This document shows, piece after piece, positions 16,419 to 24,180 of a stretch of 32,413 nucleotides of DNA; the stretch's first letter is position 1, and each line of letters starts with the position of its first letter. A model generated the notes under the pieces. It saw only the letters and a program-made list of their open reading frames with translations, had not been told where the DNA came from and ran no database searches. Origin of the DNA: Firmicutes bacterium UBA5774 (lineage in GTDB: Bacteria > Bacillota > Clostridia > Peptostreptococcales > Anaerovoracaceae); contig DIEM01000044.1 of the NCBI GenBank assembly GCA_002418625.1, positions 5,113 through 37,525 of the forward strand. The letters are read 5' to 3'. The position numbers and the translations under genes were made by a program.

Positions 16419-17588
16419 ATGAAAAAAATATCATTGTTGCTCGTACTCATCATGCTCGTGGCGGCATTCGCGGCCGGATGCGGCGGTGGCGGCGGCGAAG
16501 AGGCCGCGGCGGAAAACATTATCAAAGTCGGGGTCTTTGAACCTCTTACCGGTGAAAACGGCGGCGGCGGCCAGCAGGAAGTCGACGGCATGATGTATGC
16601 CAATTCCGTCAGGCCTACGGTTACCATCGATGGCGTTGAATACACGATCGAACTGGTCGTTTCTGACAATCAGTCCGATAAGACAATGGCTGTCACATCC
16701 GCGAACTACCTGATCGACCAAGGCGTCGTTGCCGTCCTCGGTTCATATGGCTCAGGCGTTTCGATCGCAGCCGGAGAAGTATTTTCCAGTGCCGGGATCC
16801 CTGCAATGGGCGCTTCCTGCACAAATCCGCAGGTTACAAACGCAAATGAATGGTACTACAGAGTCTGCTTCCTGGATCCTTTCCAGGGCACTGTCGTTGC
16901 CAATTATGCCGTGCAGAACGGCGCAAAGACAGCTGCAGTCATAACCCAGCTCGGTGATGACTACTCGACAGGCCTCGGCAATTTCTTCATGGATTCATTC
17001 AAAGAACTTACCGGCGATGAGAACTCCATCGTTGTAGCGCAGACATTCCAGCAGAACCAGGCGGACTTCAATGCCATTCTCCAGAATGTCAAAGCCGCCA
17101 ATCCGGATGTCATTTTCGCGCCATCCTCGATCACGACCGCTCCGCTGATCATCAAGCAGGCAAGGGCGCTTGGGATCACCTGCCCGATCATGGGCGGAGA
17201 TACCTGGGAAAATATTACCATTGTTGAGAACGCCGGTGCGGACGCCGAAGGAATCGTACTGTCCACATTCTTTGATGCCGGTCTTGCTGACAGCAGCCAG
17301 ATCGCCAAGGATTTCGTAGATGGATTCTCAGCTGAATACTATACACCTGTTCCGGCAGTATCGGCACTTGGCTATGATGCTTACATGGTAGTGGTTGATG
17401 CTATTGAAAGAGCCGGATCGACCGACGGCGAAGCCATCAAGGCGGCACTCAGTGAGACGGATGCTTTTGAAGGCGTCACCGGCTCCATCACATTTGACGA
17501 ACTGGGCGATGCGCAGAAAAACATGGCAGTTATCAAAACGGTTGAAGGCGGCGAATTTGTATTCGTTCAGGCTGTGACCGTAGAGTAG
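16419..17588 (+). CDS. livK: Branched-chain-amino-acid-type ABC transporter substrate-binding lipoprotein (first copy)
   Basis: The protein has 389 residues. A lipoprotein signal peptide ends in AAGC with the acylated Cys at position 21, followed by a Gly/Glu/Ala linker. The mature part is a periplasmic-binding-protein type 1 fold of the Leu/Ile/Val family: VGVFEPLTG at the start, VAVLGSYGSG and PAMGASCTNP in the ligand site region, and ALGYDAYMVV near the end. In a Gram-positive cell it would be anchored on the outer membrane face and hand its ligand to LivHM. AAGGAGGAG (16405-16413) precedes the ATG by five bases. A strong hairpin separates it from livH. Ligands of this family range from branched-chain amino acids to urea, amides and aromatic acids, so the substrate is not certain. 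Confidence 0.9.
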   Translation: MKKISLLLVLIMLVAAFAAGCGGGGGEEAAAENIIKVGVFEPLTGENGGGGQQEVDGMMYANSVRPTVTIDGVEYTIELVVSDNQSDKTMAVTSANYLIDQGVVAVLGSYGSGVSIAAGEVFSSAGIPAMGASCTNPQVTNANEWYYRVCFLDPFQGTVVANYAVQNGAKTAAVITQLGDDYSTGLGNFFMDSFKELTGDENSIVVAQTFQQNQADFNAILQNVKAANPDVIFAPSSITTAPLIIKQARALGITCPIMGGDTWENITIVENAGADAEGIVLSTFFDAGLADSSQIAKDFVDGFSAEYYTPVPAVSALGYDAYMVVVDAIERAGSTDGEAIKAALSETDAFEGVTGSITFDELGDAQKNMAVIKTVEGGEFVFVQAVTVE

Positions 17589-17615
17589 CGGCATTTAAAA
17601 CGAATCACACTGTTT

Positions 17616-17649
17616 ATAAGGCAGGAGGAGGATCCTTCTCCTGCCTTAT
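17616..17649 (+). terminator. Strong hairpin between livK1 and livH (partial terminator or mRNA stabiliser)
   Basis: A perfect 12-bp stem pairs ATAAGGCAGGAG (17616-17627) with CTCCTGCCTTAT (17638-17649); the 10-base loop contains the palindrome AGGATCCT. Only a short T/A-rich sequence follows. It would leave most transcripts ending after livK1, or protect the 3' end of that message, giving excess binding protein over membrane components. Confidence 0.7.
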
Positions 17650-17713
17650 TTATAGTAAACGGGGGAATTGACATCTGTGTATCGGGCTCAAATAAGAAAC
17701 ATTGGAGATAAAT

Positions 17714-18607
17714 ATGGACGCTACGACTTTTTTTCAAAATTGTGTGACAGGTATATCGCTGGGCTCGGCCTACGCGCTTATCGCCATTGGATACACAATG
17801 GTTTACGGCATACTCAGACTGATCAATTTTGCCCACGGGGACATCTTTATGATGGCCGGCTATTTTACTATTTTTGCTATTGCGAATTTTCACATGCCAT
17901 GGTACATTGCAATAATTTTCGTCATCATTGCCACAGTCATTCTGGGCGTCGCTATAGAAAGGGCGGCATATAAGCCGCTTCGGGAGGCACCGCGCATGTC
18001 GATCATGATATCGGCGATCGGTGTATCTTTTTTGCTCGAAAATTCAGCCACATATCTTTTCACAGGCCTGCCGAGGGCGTATCCTCAGCTGGGATTCCTG
18101 CAGAAGGTCTTTCAGATCGGAGATGTTTCGGCCCCGATCGTTACGTTTATTACACCGGTGCTGACCATAGTGCTGCTGATCGTGCTTATATATCTTGTAA
18201 ATCACACAAAGACGGGTATGGCTATGAGAGCTGTCTCAAAGGATTTTGAAGCCGCAAAGCTCATGGGCATAGAAATCAACCATATCATCACCATTACCTT
18301 CATAATCGGATGTTCGCTGGCGGCGATCAGCGCGATTCTTTACTTCTCGCCGCGCCCGATGGTCTATCCGTTCAGCGGCCTGATGCCCGGACTCAAATGC
18401 TTTGTCGCAGCCGTGATCGGGGGCATCGGCAATATACCGGGAGCCGTGGTGGGCGGCTTTATCATAGGGTTGGCAGAGACGTTCCTGGTCGCTTCATTCC
18501 CGTTGATGACGGGTTACAGCGATGCATACACTTTTGTATTATTGATAATAATGCTGCTCTTCAGGCCGACGGGGATCCTCGGTGAGAAGATCGCAGAGAA
18601 AGTGTGA
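17714..18607 (+). CDS. livH: Branched-chain-amino-acid-type ABC transporter permease LivH
   Basis: The protein has 297 residues with about eight membrane helices. INFAHGD near residue 38 and the late GGIGNIPGAVVGG segment are hallmarks of LivH permeases; the latter contacts the ATPase. The ATG at 17714 has GGAG six bases upstream; a TTG at 17702 would precede the ribosome site. A candidate extra promoter with perfect TTGACA (17672-17677) but a weak -10 lies in the gap after the hairpin. The next gene overlaps the stop by one base. Confidence 0.92.
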   Translation: MDATTFFQNCVTGISLGSAYALIAIGYTMVYGILRLINFAHGDIFMMAGYFTIFAIANFHMPWYIAIIFVIIATVILGVAIERAAYKPLREAPRMSIMISAIGVSFLLENSATYLFTGLPRAYPQLGFLQKVFQIGDVSAPIVTFITPVLTIVLLIVLIYLVNHTKTGMAMRAVSKDFEAAKLMGIEINHIITITFIIGCSLAAISAILYFSPRPMVYPFSGLMPGLKCFVAAVIGGIGNIPGAVVGGFIIGLAETFLVASFPLMTGYSDAYTFVLLIIMLLFRPTGILGEKIAEKV

Positions 18608-19860
18608 TGCCGATGGAATTTACTTATAAAAAGCTTAATAAATCGACAAAGTTGATCCTTACCGTGCTGCTGGTGCTGGCATGCCTGGCGTTGACGTACA
18701 TGCTGGATAAAGGCATCATCGGCACCTCATATTCGATCAGAATAGTAAGGATCGCTGTTATTTATTCCCTGATCGGCGTATCCATGAATCTGGTCAATGG
18801 CTTCACCGGTGTTTTTTCTCTGGGCCAGGCGGGCTTCATGGCGATCGGCGCTTATTGCGTGGGCATATTTACGATCCCGTTGGAATCAAGGGCGAATGTT
18901 TATTATCTGGTTCCGATCAGCGAAAAAATCGCCGGTGTTGAATTGCCTTTTGCGGCCGCGCTGGTGATGGGAGGCCTCATGGCTGCGGTTTTTGCGGCAT
19001 TGATCGGCGCTCCGGTGCTGAAGCTTAAAAGCGATTACCTGGCTATAGCCACGCTCGGATTTTCTGAAATCATACGAGCGCTGATCGCCAATGATCAGCT
19101 GTGGCCCATCACGAACGGATCCCTGGGGTTGAAGAGCATCCCGGCGTTCAATACGCTGTTTGCACCCGTGCTTATTTCCGCGGCAGGCATCGCTTTGATG
19201 GTGATGCTGATCAATTCTTCATACGGAAGGGCCTTCAAGGCCATCCGCGAAGATGAAACGGCAGCGGAAGCGATGGGGATCAATCTGTTCAAACATAAGG
19301 AAATGTCGTTTGTCATTTCCGCGTTTTTCGCGGGAATAGGCGGAGGCCTTCTGGCGAGCCATCTTACGGCCATCGACTCGAACCAGTTCAAGATCGCAGT
19401 CACATACGAGCTTTTGCTCATCATCGTCCTCGGGGGACTTGGCAGCGTGACCGGAACGGTGATATCGGCATTTGTGATCTCATTCGGCAAGGAATATCTG
19501 AGATGGTTCGATGCCAGCCACTATATAGGCGCATGGCAGATCCCGATCTTCAGGCCGGGCCTTCGCATGGTCATATTCAGCCTGCTTCTCATGGCGGTTG
19601 TTCTGTTCTGGAGAAGAGGCCTGATGGGGCGCAAGGAATTTTCCTGGGACGGCATATACAATTTCTTCCGGAAGTGGCCGTGGCGCTGGAAGAAGTTTAC
19701 AAGCGGCCAATATAAAGCCGAGGGCAAAACAAAGCGGAAAACGAAAGCCGCCGGAAAAGCTGCGGACAAAGCCGCATCCAAGACCAAAAAAGCAGGAAGG
19801 AAAGCTGAAAAGGCTGCAGACAGAGAAGAGAACAAGGAGGTGAAAACCGATGCAGAGTAG
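18607..19860 (+). CDS. livM: Branched-chain-amino-acid-type ABC transporter permease LivM with Lys/Ala-rich C-terminal tail
   Basis: The protein has 417 residues with about nine or ten membrane helices up to residue 340. Signatures are GFTGVFSLGQAGFMAIGAY and, later, GGLGSVTGTVISA; the loop AIREDETAAEAMGIN is the usual ATPase contact. After a Trp/Lys-rich segment, residues 370-417 form a tail with 14 Lys, 3 Arg and 12 Ala in 48 residues, then an acidic end. This tail is not part of the family fold and resembles histone-H1-like low-complexity tails. The ATG at 18607 overlaps the livH stop (TGATG); ATG at 18613 is an alternative. The tail-coding DNA also carries the livG ribosome site and overlaps the livG start by 11 bases. 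Confidence 0.9.
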   Translation: MPMEFTYKKLNKSTKLILTVLLVLACLALTYMLDKGIIGTSYSIRIVRIAVIYSLIGVSMNLVNGFTGVFSLGQAGFMAIGAYCVGIFTIPLESRANVYYLVPISEKIAGVELPFAAALVMGGLMAAVFAALIGAPVLKLKSDYLAIATLGFSEIIRALIANDQLWPITNGSLGLKSIPAFNTLFAPVLISAAGIALMVMLINSSYGRAFKAIREDETAAEAMGINLFKHKEMSFVISAFFAGIGGGLLASHLTAIDSNQFKIAVTYELLLIIVLGGLGSVTGTVISAFVISFGKEYLRWFDASHYIGAWQIPIFRPGLRMVIFSLLLMAVVLFWRRGLMGRKEFSWDGIYNFFRKWPWRWKKFTSGQYKAEGKTKRKTKAAGKAADKAASKTKKAGRKAEKAADREENKEVKTDAE

Positions 19861-20704
19861 TGCGGATGTTAAGCCGAATGTCCTTCGAGTCACCGATGCC
19901 ACGATGCAGTTCGGCGGAGTTGTGGCTTTGAACAACTTGAACCTCGATGTGAACAAGGGTGAAATAGTCGGCCTTATAGGCCCCAATGGCGCCGGAAAAA
20001 CGACGGCTTTCAATGTGATCACGGGTGTATACCCGCCGACAAATGGGGCGGTCTACCTGAATGGGGATATGATCATCAGCAATCATCCGCAAGGCAAGAT
20101 GAAAACATTGTACGCAGGCGGGAATAAGGAAAAATACAGTGAAGTGAAGGTGCTCACCCCGGATAGGATCACAAAGAAGGGAGTCGCGAGAACATTCCAG
20201 AATATCAGGCTTTTCAAGGATCTGACAGTGTATGAAAATGTATTGATCGCGCAGCATGTCAAGCTCAAGGCCAATGTTTTTGAAGCAACGCTGAAGCTGA
20301 ACTATAAAGAAGAAAAAGCCATGCATGAGGAGACCTTAAGACTTCTTGAGATCCTGGGGCTGATAGATGTCAAGGACGATATATCGACATCGCTGCCTTA
20401 TGGAAAACAGAGGCATCTTGAAATCGCCCGTGCCCTGGCAACCGAGCCTCAATTGCTCCTTTTAGATGAACCGGCAGCCGGCATGAACCCGCAGGAGTCC
20501 GATGAACTCATGCACTTCGTGGGACGGATCAGGAACGATTTTCATTTATCAATCCTGATGATCGAGCATCATATGCAGGTGATCATGGGCATTTGCGACC
20601 GTATTTATGTTTTGGATTACGGCTCGCTGATCGCCGAGGGCACACCTTCTCAAATACAAAAGGATCCCAAGGTCATCAAGGCTTATCTGGGGGTGGATGA
20701 ATAA
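19850..20704 (+). CDS. livG: Branched-chain-amino-acid-type ABC transporter ATP-binding protein LivG
   Basis: The protein has 284 residues. Walker A is GPNGAGKT with K50, the signature region is SLPYGKQRHLEIARA, and Walker B is LLLLDEPAAGM. The insert between Walker A and the Q-loop (the GKMKTLYAGG segment to RTFQNIRLF) is longer than in generic ABC ATPases and fits LivG, whose usual length is 255-290. It drives LivHM together with LivF. The start lies inside livM, with AAGGAGGTG upstream, and the stop overlaps livF by one base. Confidence 0.93.
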   Translation: MQSSADVKPNVLRVTDATMQFGGVVALNNLNLDVNKGEIVGLIGPNGAGKTTAFNVITGVYPPTNGAVYLNGDMIISNHPQGKMKTLYAGGNKEKYSEVKVLTPDRITKKGVARTFQNIRLFKDLTVYENVLIAQHVKLKANVFEATLKLNYKEEKAMHEETLRLLEILGLIDVKDDISTSLPYGKQRHLEIARALATEPQLLLLDEPAAGMNPQESDELMHFVGRIRNDFHLSILMIEHHMQVIMGICDRIYVLDYGSLIAEGTPSQIQKDPKVIKAYLGVDE

Positions 20705-21408
20705 TGCTGAAAATAGAGAATCTTCACATACATTATGGCGGCATCCATGCGCTCCGGGGAGTGAGTCTCTCTGTGCCGGACGGACAAATCATCTCATTGA
20801 TAGGCGCCAACGGCGCAGGCAAGAGCACGACGCTCAAAGCCGTCATGAGCCTCATTCCGAAGACGGAAGGCCTTGTAGCGTTCGACGGCATCGACATCAC
20901 AAGGATGCAGACAAGAGACGTGGTCCGTGAAGGCGTCGTGCTGTGCCCCGAAGGCCGCCGCGTTTTCCCGGATCTTACAATAGCAGAAAATCTCACTATG
21001 GGTGCGTATCTGCGACAGGATAAAACAGGCATCGCAAAGGATACCAAATGGGTTTACGAATTGTTTCCGAGACTTCTTGAACGCAAGTGGCAGCTGGCAG
21101 GGACATTGTCCGGAGGCGAGCAGCAGATGCTTGCCGTCGGCAGGGCACTGATGAGCAGGCCAAAACTCCTGATGATGGACGAACCGTCATTGGGCCTGGC
21201 GCCGATCGTGATCAAAAGCATCTTTGAGATCATTAAGGAAATCAACAGATCCGGAGTGAACATCCTGCTGATAGAACAGAACGCGAAAGCGGCGCTGGAA
21301 ATCTCGGATTACGGCTATGTCATGGAAACAGGAACGATCGCCCTTGAGGGTCCGGGCAGGGAGCTTCTCGTCAACGACGAGGTCCGGAAGGCCTATCTGG
21401 GAGAATAA
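20704..21408 (+). CDS. livF: Branched-chain-amino-acid-type ABC transporter ATP-binding protein LivF
   Basis: The protein has 234 residues, typical of LivF. Walker A is GANGAGKS with K40, the signature is TLSGGEQQMLAVGRAL, and Walker B is LLMMDEPSLGLAP. VLCPEGRRVFPDLTIAENL is a clear LivF hallmark. The start codon shares one base with the livG stop (TAATG). The second binding protein starts 16 bases downstream. Confidence 0.94.
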   Translation: MLKIENLHIHYGGIHALRGVSLSVPDGQIISLIGANGAGKSTTLKAVMSLIPKTEGLVAFDGIDITRMQTRDVVREGVVLCPEGRRVFPDLTIAENLTMGAYLRQDKTGIAKDTKWVYELFPRLLERKWQLAGTLSGGEQQMLAVGRALMSRPKLLMMDEPSLGLAPIVIKSIFEIIKEINRSGVNILLIEQNAKAALEISDYGYVMETGTIALEGPGRELLVNDEVRKAYLGE

Positions 21409-21424
21409 ACTAAGGGGAATCGAT

Positions 21425-22615
21425 TTGAAAAAAGCAGTAATAGCGGCAGCGCTCCTGCTGATCGTCATAATGGCGTCAGCCGGATGCGCCACCTACGAAA
21501 ATTTTGCGGAGGAGCTGGACACACAGGGGCAGAATGATGAGGATACCGTCAGGATCGGAATATTCGAGCCATTGTCGGGGGTGGATGCCGAGTATGGCAA
21601 GCTTGAGAAGCAGGGAATAGAGCTGGCCAATGAGCTGTACCCGACAGTCCTCGGGAAACGAGTGGAATTGATCTCGGAGGACAACAAATCCGATCCGGAT
21701 TACTCGGAGGTCGCCGCGGAGAAACTCATCAAGAAAAGAGCCAGCATCGTTCTAGGGAGCTATGGAAGCTCCAATTCACTGATTGGCGGTGCATTGTTCG
21801 AGCAGGCCCGCATACCGGCTGTCGGCATCACCTGCACCAATCCGCTGGTGACGAGCATCAATGAATACTATTTCAGGGTGTGCTTCATCGACACGTTCCA
21901 GGGCATAGCGATGGCCAAGCATGCCATTCAGCATGACGGTGCGCTGACGGCCGCCATCATGGAAGAGAATGAAAGTGATTATTCCAAGACACTGGCACAG
22001 GTTTTCAAGGAAAAATTCATAGAGCTGACCGGAAATCCAGACGCTATCGTGAGCCTGACAAAATACCACAAGGGGGATGAAAGCTTCACCAGCCAGCTGA
22101 ACGCCGTGAAGAGCGCGGCGCCTGACGTGGTTTTTGTTCCCGGCAATCCGAAAGAAGCGGGATTGATCATGAAAGAGGCAAGAGAAGCCGGAATAAAATC
22201 GGAATTTCTGGGTATCAGTGATTGGGAGACAGATGCGTTTCTGGAATATGCCGGCAGCGCAGCCGAGGGAGCGACGTTTGTTTCGCCCTTTGACGCCGAT
22301 GTGGCGTTGACAGAACAAACCGAGACATTCATTGCGGCCTATCAGCAGAAATTCGGCAGAGACGCAGTTCCGACCAAATCGGAAGCGCTTGGCTTCGACG
22401 CTTATATCGTTGCGCTCGAAGCCATCGAAAAAGCGGGCACGACGCAGAACGGCGACAGGATCAGGACGGCCCTGACCGAGATACGTCAGCTCCCGGGCGT
22501 GACGGGTGAAATAACCTTCGATGCCAATGGGGATGCCATCAAGCCAGTTGTTATAAAAACAATTCAGAATGGTGAATTTGTTTATATAAATACTGCGGTC
22601 CCGGTATGGGAATAG
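21425..22615 (+). CDS. livK: Branched-chain-amino-acid-type ABC transporter substrate-binding lipoprotein (second copy)
   Basis: The protein has 396 residues. The signal peptide ends in ASAGC with Cys 21 as lipidation site. The mature part parallels the first copy (RIGIFEPLSG, VLGSYGSS, PAVGITCTNP, ALGFDAYIV) but the two are well diverged. I choose TTG at 21425: AAGGGG lies at 21412-21417, seven bases away, and the lipoprotein signal begins there. A longer open frame to 21317 runs inside livF and would bury the signal peptide. A second binding protein at the other end of the operon suggests that one transporter core serves two ligands or two affinities. Confidence 0.9.
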   Translation: MKKAVIAAALLLIVIMASAGCATYENFAEELDTQGQNDEDTVRIGIFEPLSGVDAEYGKLEKQGIELANELYPTVLGKRVELISEDNKSDPDYSEVAAEKLIKKRASIVLGSYGSSNSLIGGALFEQARIPAVGITCTNPLVTSINEYYFRVCFIDTFQGIAMAKHAIQHDGALTAAIMEENESDYSKTLAQVFKEKFIELTGNPDAIVSLTKYHKGDESFTSQLNAVKSAAPDVVFVPGNPKEAGLIMKEAREAGIKSEFLGISDWETDAFLEYAGSAAEGATFVSPFDADVALTEQTETFIAAYQQKFGRDAVPTKSEALGFDAYIVALEAIEKAGTTQNGDRIRTALTEIRQLPGVTGEITFDANGDAIKPVVIKTIQNGEFVYINTAVPVWE

Positions 22616-22671
22616 CAGTGTGGAATCAATAATTCGCACCGGGGACGGCGTGAACTGAAAAGGAGAATAAA

Positions 22672-22893
22672 ATGGAAGATAATATCAAGGCAGGGATCGA
22701 CAAAATCAGACCGTTTCTTCAGAGAGACGGCGGAGACATCGAATTTGTGGAATACACAGAGGACGGCATTGTGAAGGTCAGGCTTCAGGGCGCATGCAAG
22801 GGTTGCCCCGGGGCACAGATGACCATCAAGATGGTCGTGGAAAAGATCCTGAAGGAGCAGTATCCGGAAATCAAGGGCGTTGAGGCGGTATAA
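22672..22893 (+). CDS. NifU C-terminal-domain protein (Nfu-type iron-sulfur carrier)
   Basis: The protein has 73 residues and consists of a single Nfu domain. The CxxC pair C42 and C45 in ACKGCPGAQ binds a bridging 4Fe-4S cluster in a dimer and hands it to apo-proteins; FLQRDGGDIEFV is a family signature. Stand-alone short Nfu proteins are common in Bacillota. AAAAGGAG lies eight bases before the ATG. It follows livK2 by 56 bases, probably on the same transcript. The window holds several cluster-rich clients (RnfB, RnfC, AddB), but a specific link is not shown. Confidence 0.93.
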   Translation: MEDNIKAGIDKIRPFLQRDGGDIEFVEYTEDGIVKVRLQGACKGCPGAQMTIKMVVEKILKEQYPEIKGVEAV

Positions 22894-22926
22894 GCCGGTA
22901 CAGGCCAAATATGCCGGCGTTGGCTT

Positions 22927-24144
22927 ATGAAAAAAATAATCATTGTCACAGGTATATTAATAATCATGTTTCTGGCGGCGGGGATACTATTGTTCCCGCC
23001 TATTGCTTCTGTTCCCGCAGAGACGGCTGCGGAAGCGGAATTGCTGCCGGAGCCATTGCCCGAAGAGCCCGTGACGGTTTCCATTGCCTGCGTCGGCGAT
23101 GTGATGGTACATTCGACTCAGTATAAGGCGCAGTATGACAGCAAGACGGGGGCTTACGATTTTGACGACAATTTTCAATATGTCGAAAATTACATAAAGG
23201 AAGCCGATCTTTCTCTTTTCAATCTGGAAACGGTTTTTGCCGGCGGCAGCCCCCAGGGCTATCCCGCGTTCAACGCGCCGGATGGATTGGCTGATTCGCT
23301 TAAAAAAGCAGGGTTTGACGTTGCTTTCATATCCAACAATCATATACTTGACCAGGGTGTGAAAGGTCTGATGAGAACGCTTTCGGTGCTCCATGAAAAG
23401 GGGATCGATACAACGGGAGCCTATCGGGAAGGCGGCCGGACTTTTTCGCTGCATCATGCCGGTGGTGTCCGCATCGGATTGGTTTCATATACATATGAAA
23501 CGCCATCAATCAATGGCATGAGGACGCTGAACGGGAATTTCATCCCGGAATCCGCAAGGCCGCTGTTCAATTCCTTCAGTTATGAGGATCTGGACTCGGA
23601 TATTGCAGGGATAGGTCAAGCCATCTCCGACGCGCGGGAGGCCGGCGCCGAAATCGTTGTCTGTTATTTCCATTGGGGCGAGGAATACCAGCGCGAGCCC
23701 GGACGCGAGCAGATGAGGATCGCGCGGGAAGTCGCCGGACTTGGGGCGGACATCATATTCGCATCCCATCCGCATGTCGTTCAGCCCGTGGAGATCCTGA
23801 CGGACGGCGACACTGGCCGAAGAACAGCTGTGTTTTATTCGATGGGAAATTTCATATCAAATCAAAGGACCGAAACATTGAACAACAGATATACAGAGCA
23901 GGGCATCATTGCGAAGGTCTCGGTCTCCATCATGAGGAGCACCGGCGAGATCACGGATTATCAAGTGTCCGCGATCCCTGTATGGGTCGATAGATACAGG
24001 ACCGACCGCATGCGTTACGCGATCGTTCCCCTTGACGGCGGTATGGCGGAAAATGCGGCGTTGAAGCAGTCCGGGCACCTTGACAGGGCCAGGACCGCAT
24101 TGTCCGATCTGAAGAGCCTGATCGGAGAAGAATACTTGAAATAA
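22927..24144 (+). CDS. CapA-family protein (poly-gamma-glutamate synthesis type, metallophosphatase fold)
   Basis: The protein has 405 residues. One N-terminal membrane helix or uncleaved signal (residues 4-22) is followed by a short Glu/Pro-rich linker and a PGA_cap domain. Metal-site motifs of the calcineurin-like fold are visible: GDVMVH with D58, FNLETV, SNNHILDQG, HWGEEY, ASHPHVVQP and YSMGNFISN. CapA proteins act at the outer membrane face, and in Bacillus are needed for poly-gamma-glutamate; many CapA-like proteins sit where no capBC exists, as here, and their function is unknown. No Shine-Dalgarno is seen before the ATG, and the start is inside a hairpin with the nfu stop region. Confidence 0.85.
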   Translation: MKKIIIVTGILIIMFLAAGILLFPPIASVPAETAAEAELLPEPLPEEPVTVSIACVGDVMVHSTQYKAQYDSKTGAYDFDDNFQYVENYIKEADLSLFNLETVFAGGSPQGYPAFNAPDGLADSLKKAGFDVAFISNNHILDQGVKGLMRTLSVLHEKGIDTTGAYREGGRTFSLHHAGGVRIGLVSYTYETPSINGMRTLNGNFIPESARPLFNSFSYEDLDSDIAGIGQAISDAREAGAEIVVCYFHWGEEYQREPGREQMRIAREVAGLGADIIFASHPHVVQPVEILTDGDTGRRTAVFYSMGNFISNQRTETLNNRYTEQGIIAKVSVSIMRSTGEITDYQVSAIPVWVDRYRTDRMRYAIVPLDGGMAENAALKQSGHLDRARTALSDLKSLIGEEYLK

Positions 24145-24180
24145 CAGGCCAATGAACGCATTTGAAAAAGGAGGATCAGG

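Noticed and set aside
21776..22639. A 287-codon open frame on the minus strand opposite livK2
   Set aside because: The sense gene is well supported. The antisense product shows no family motif, and its frame follows the codon pattern of livK2.
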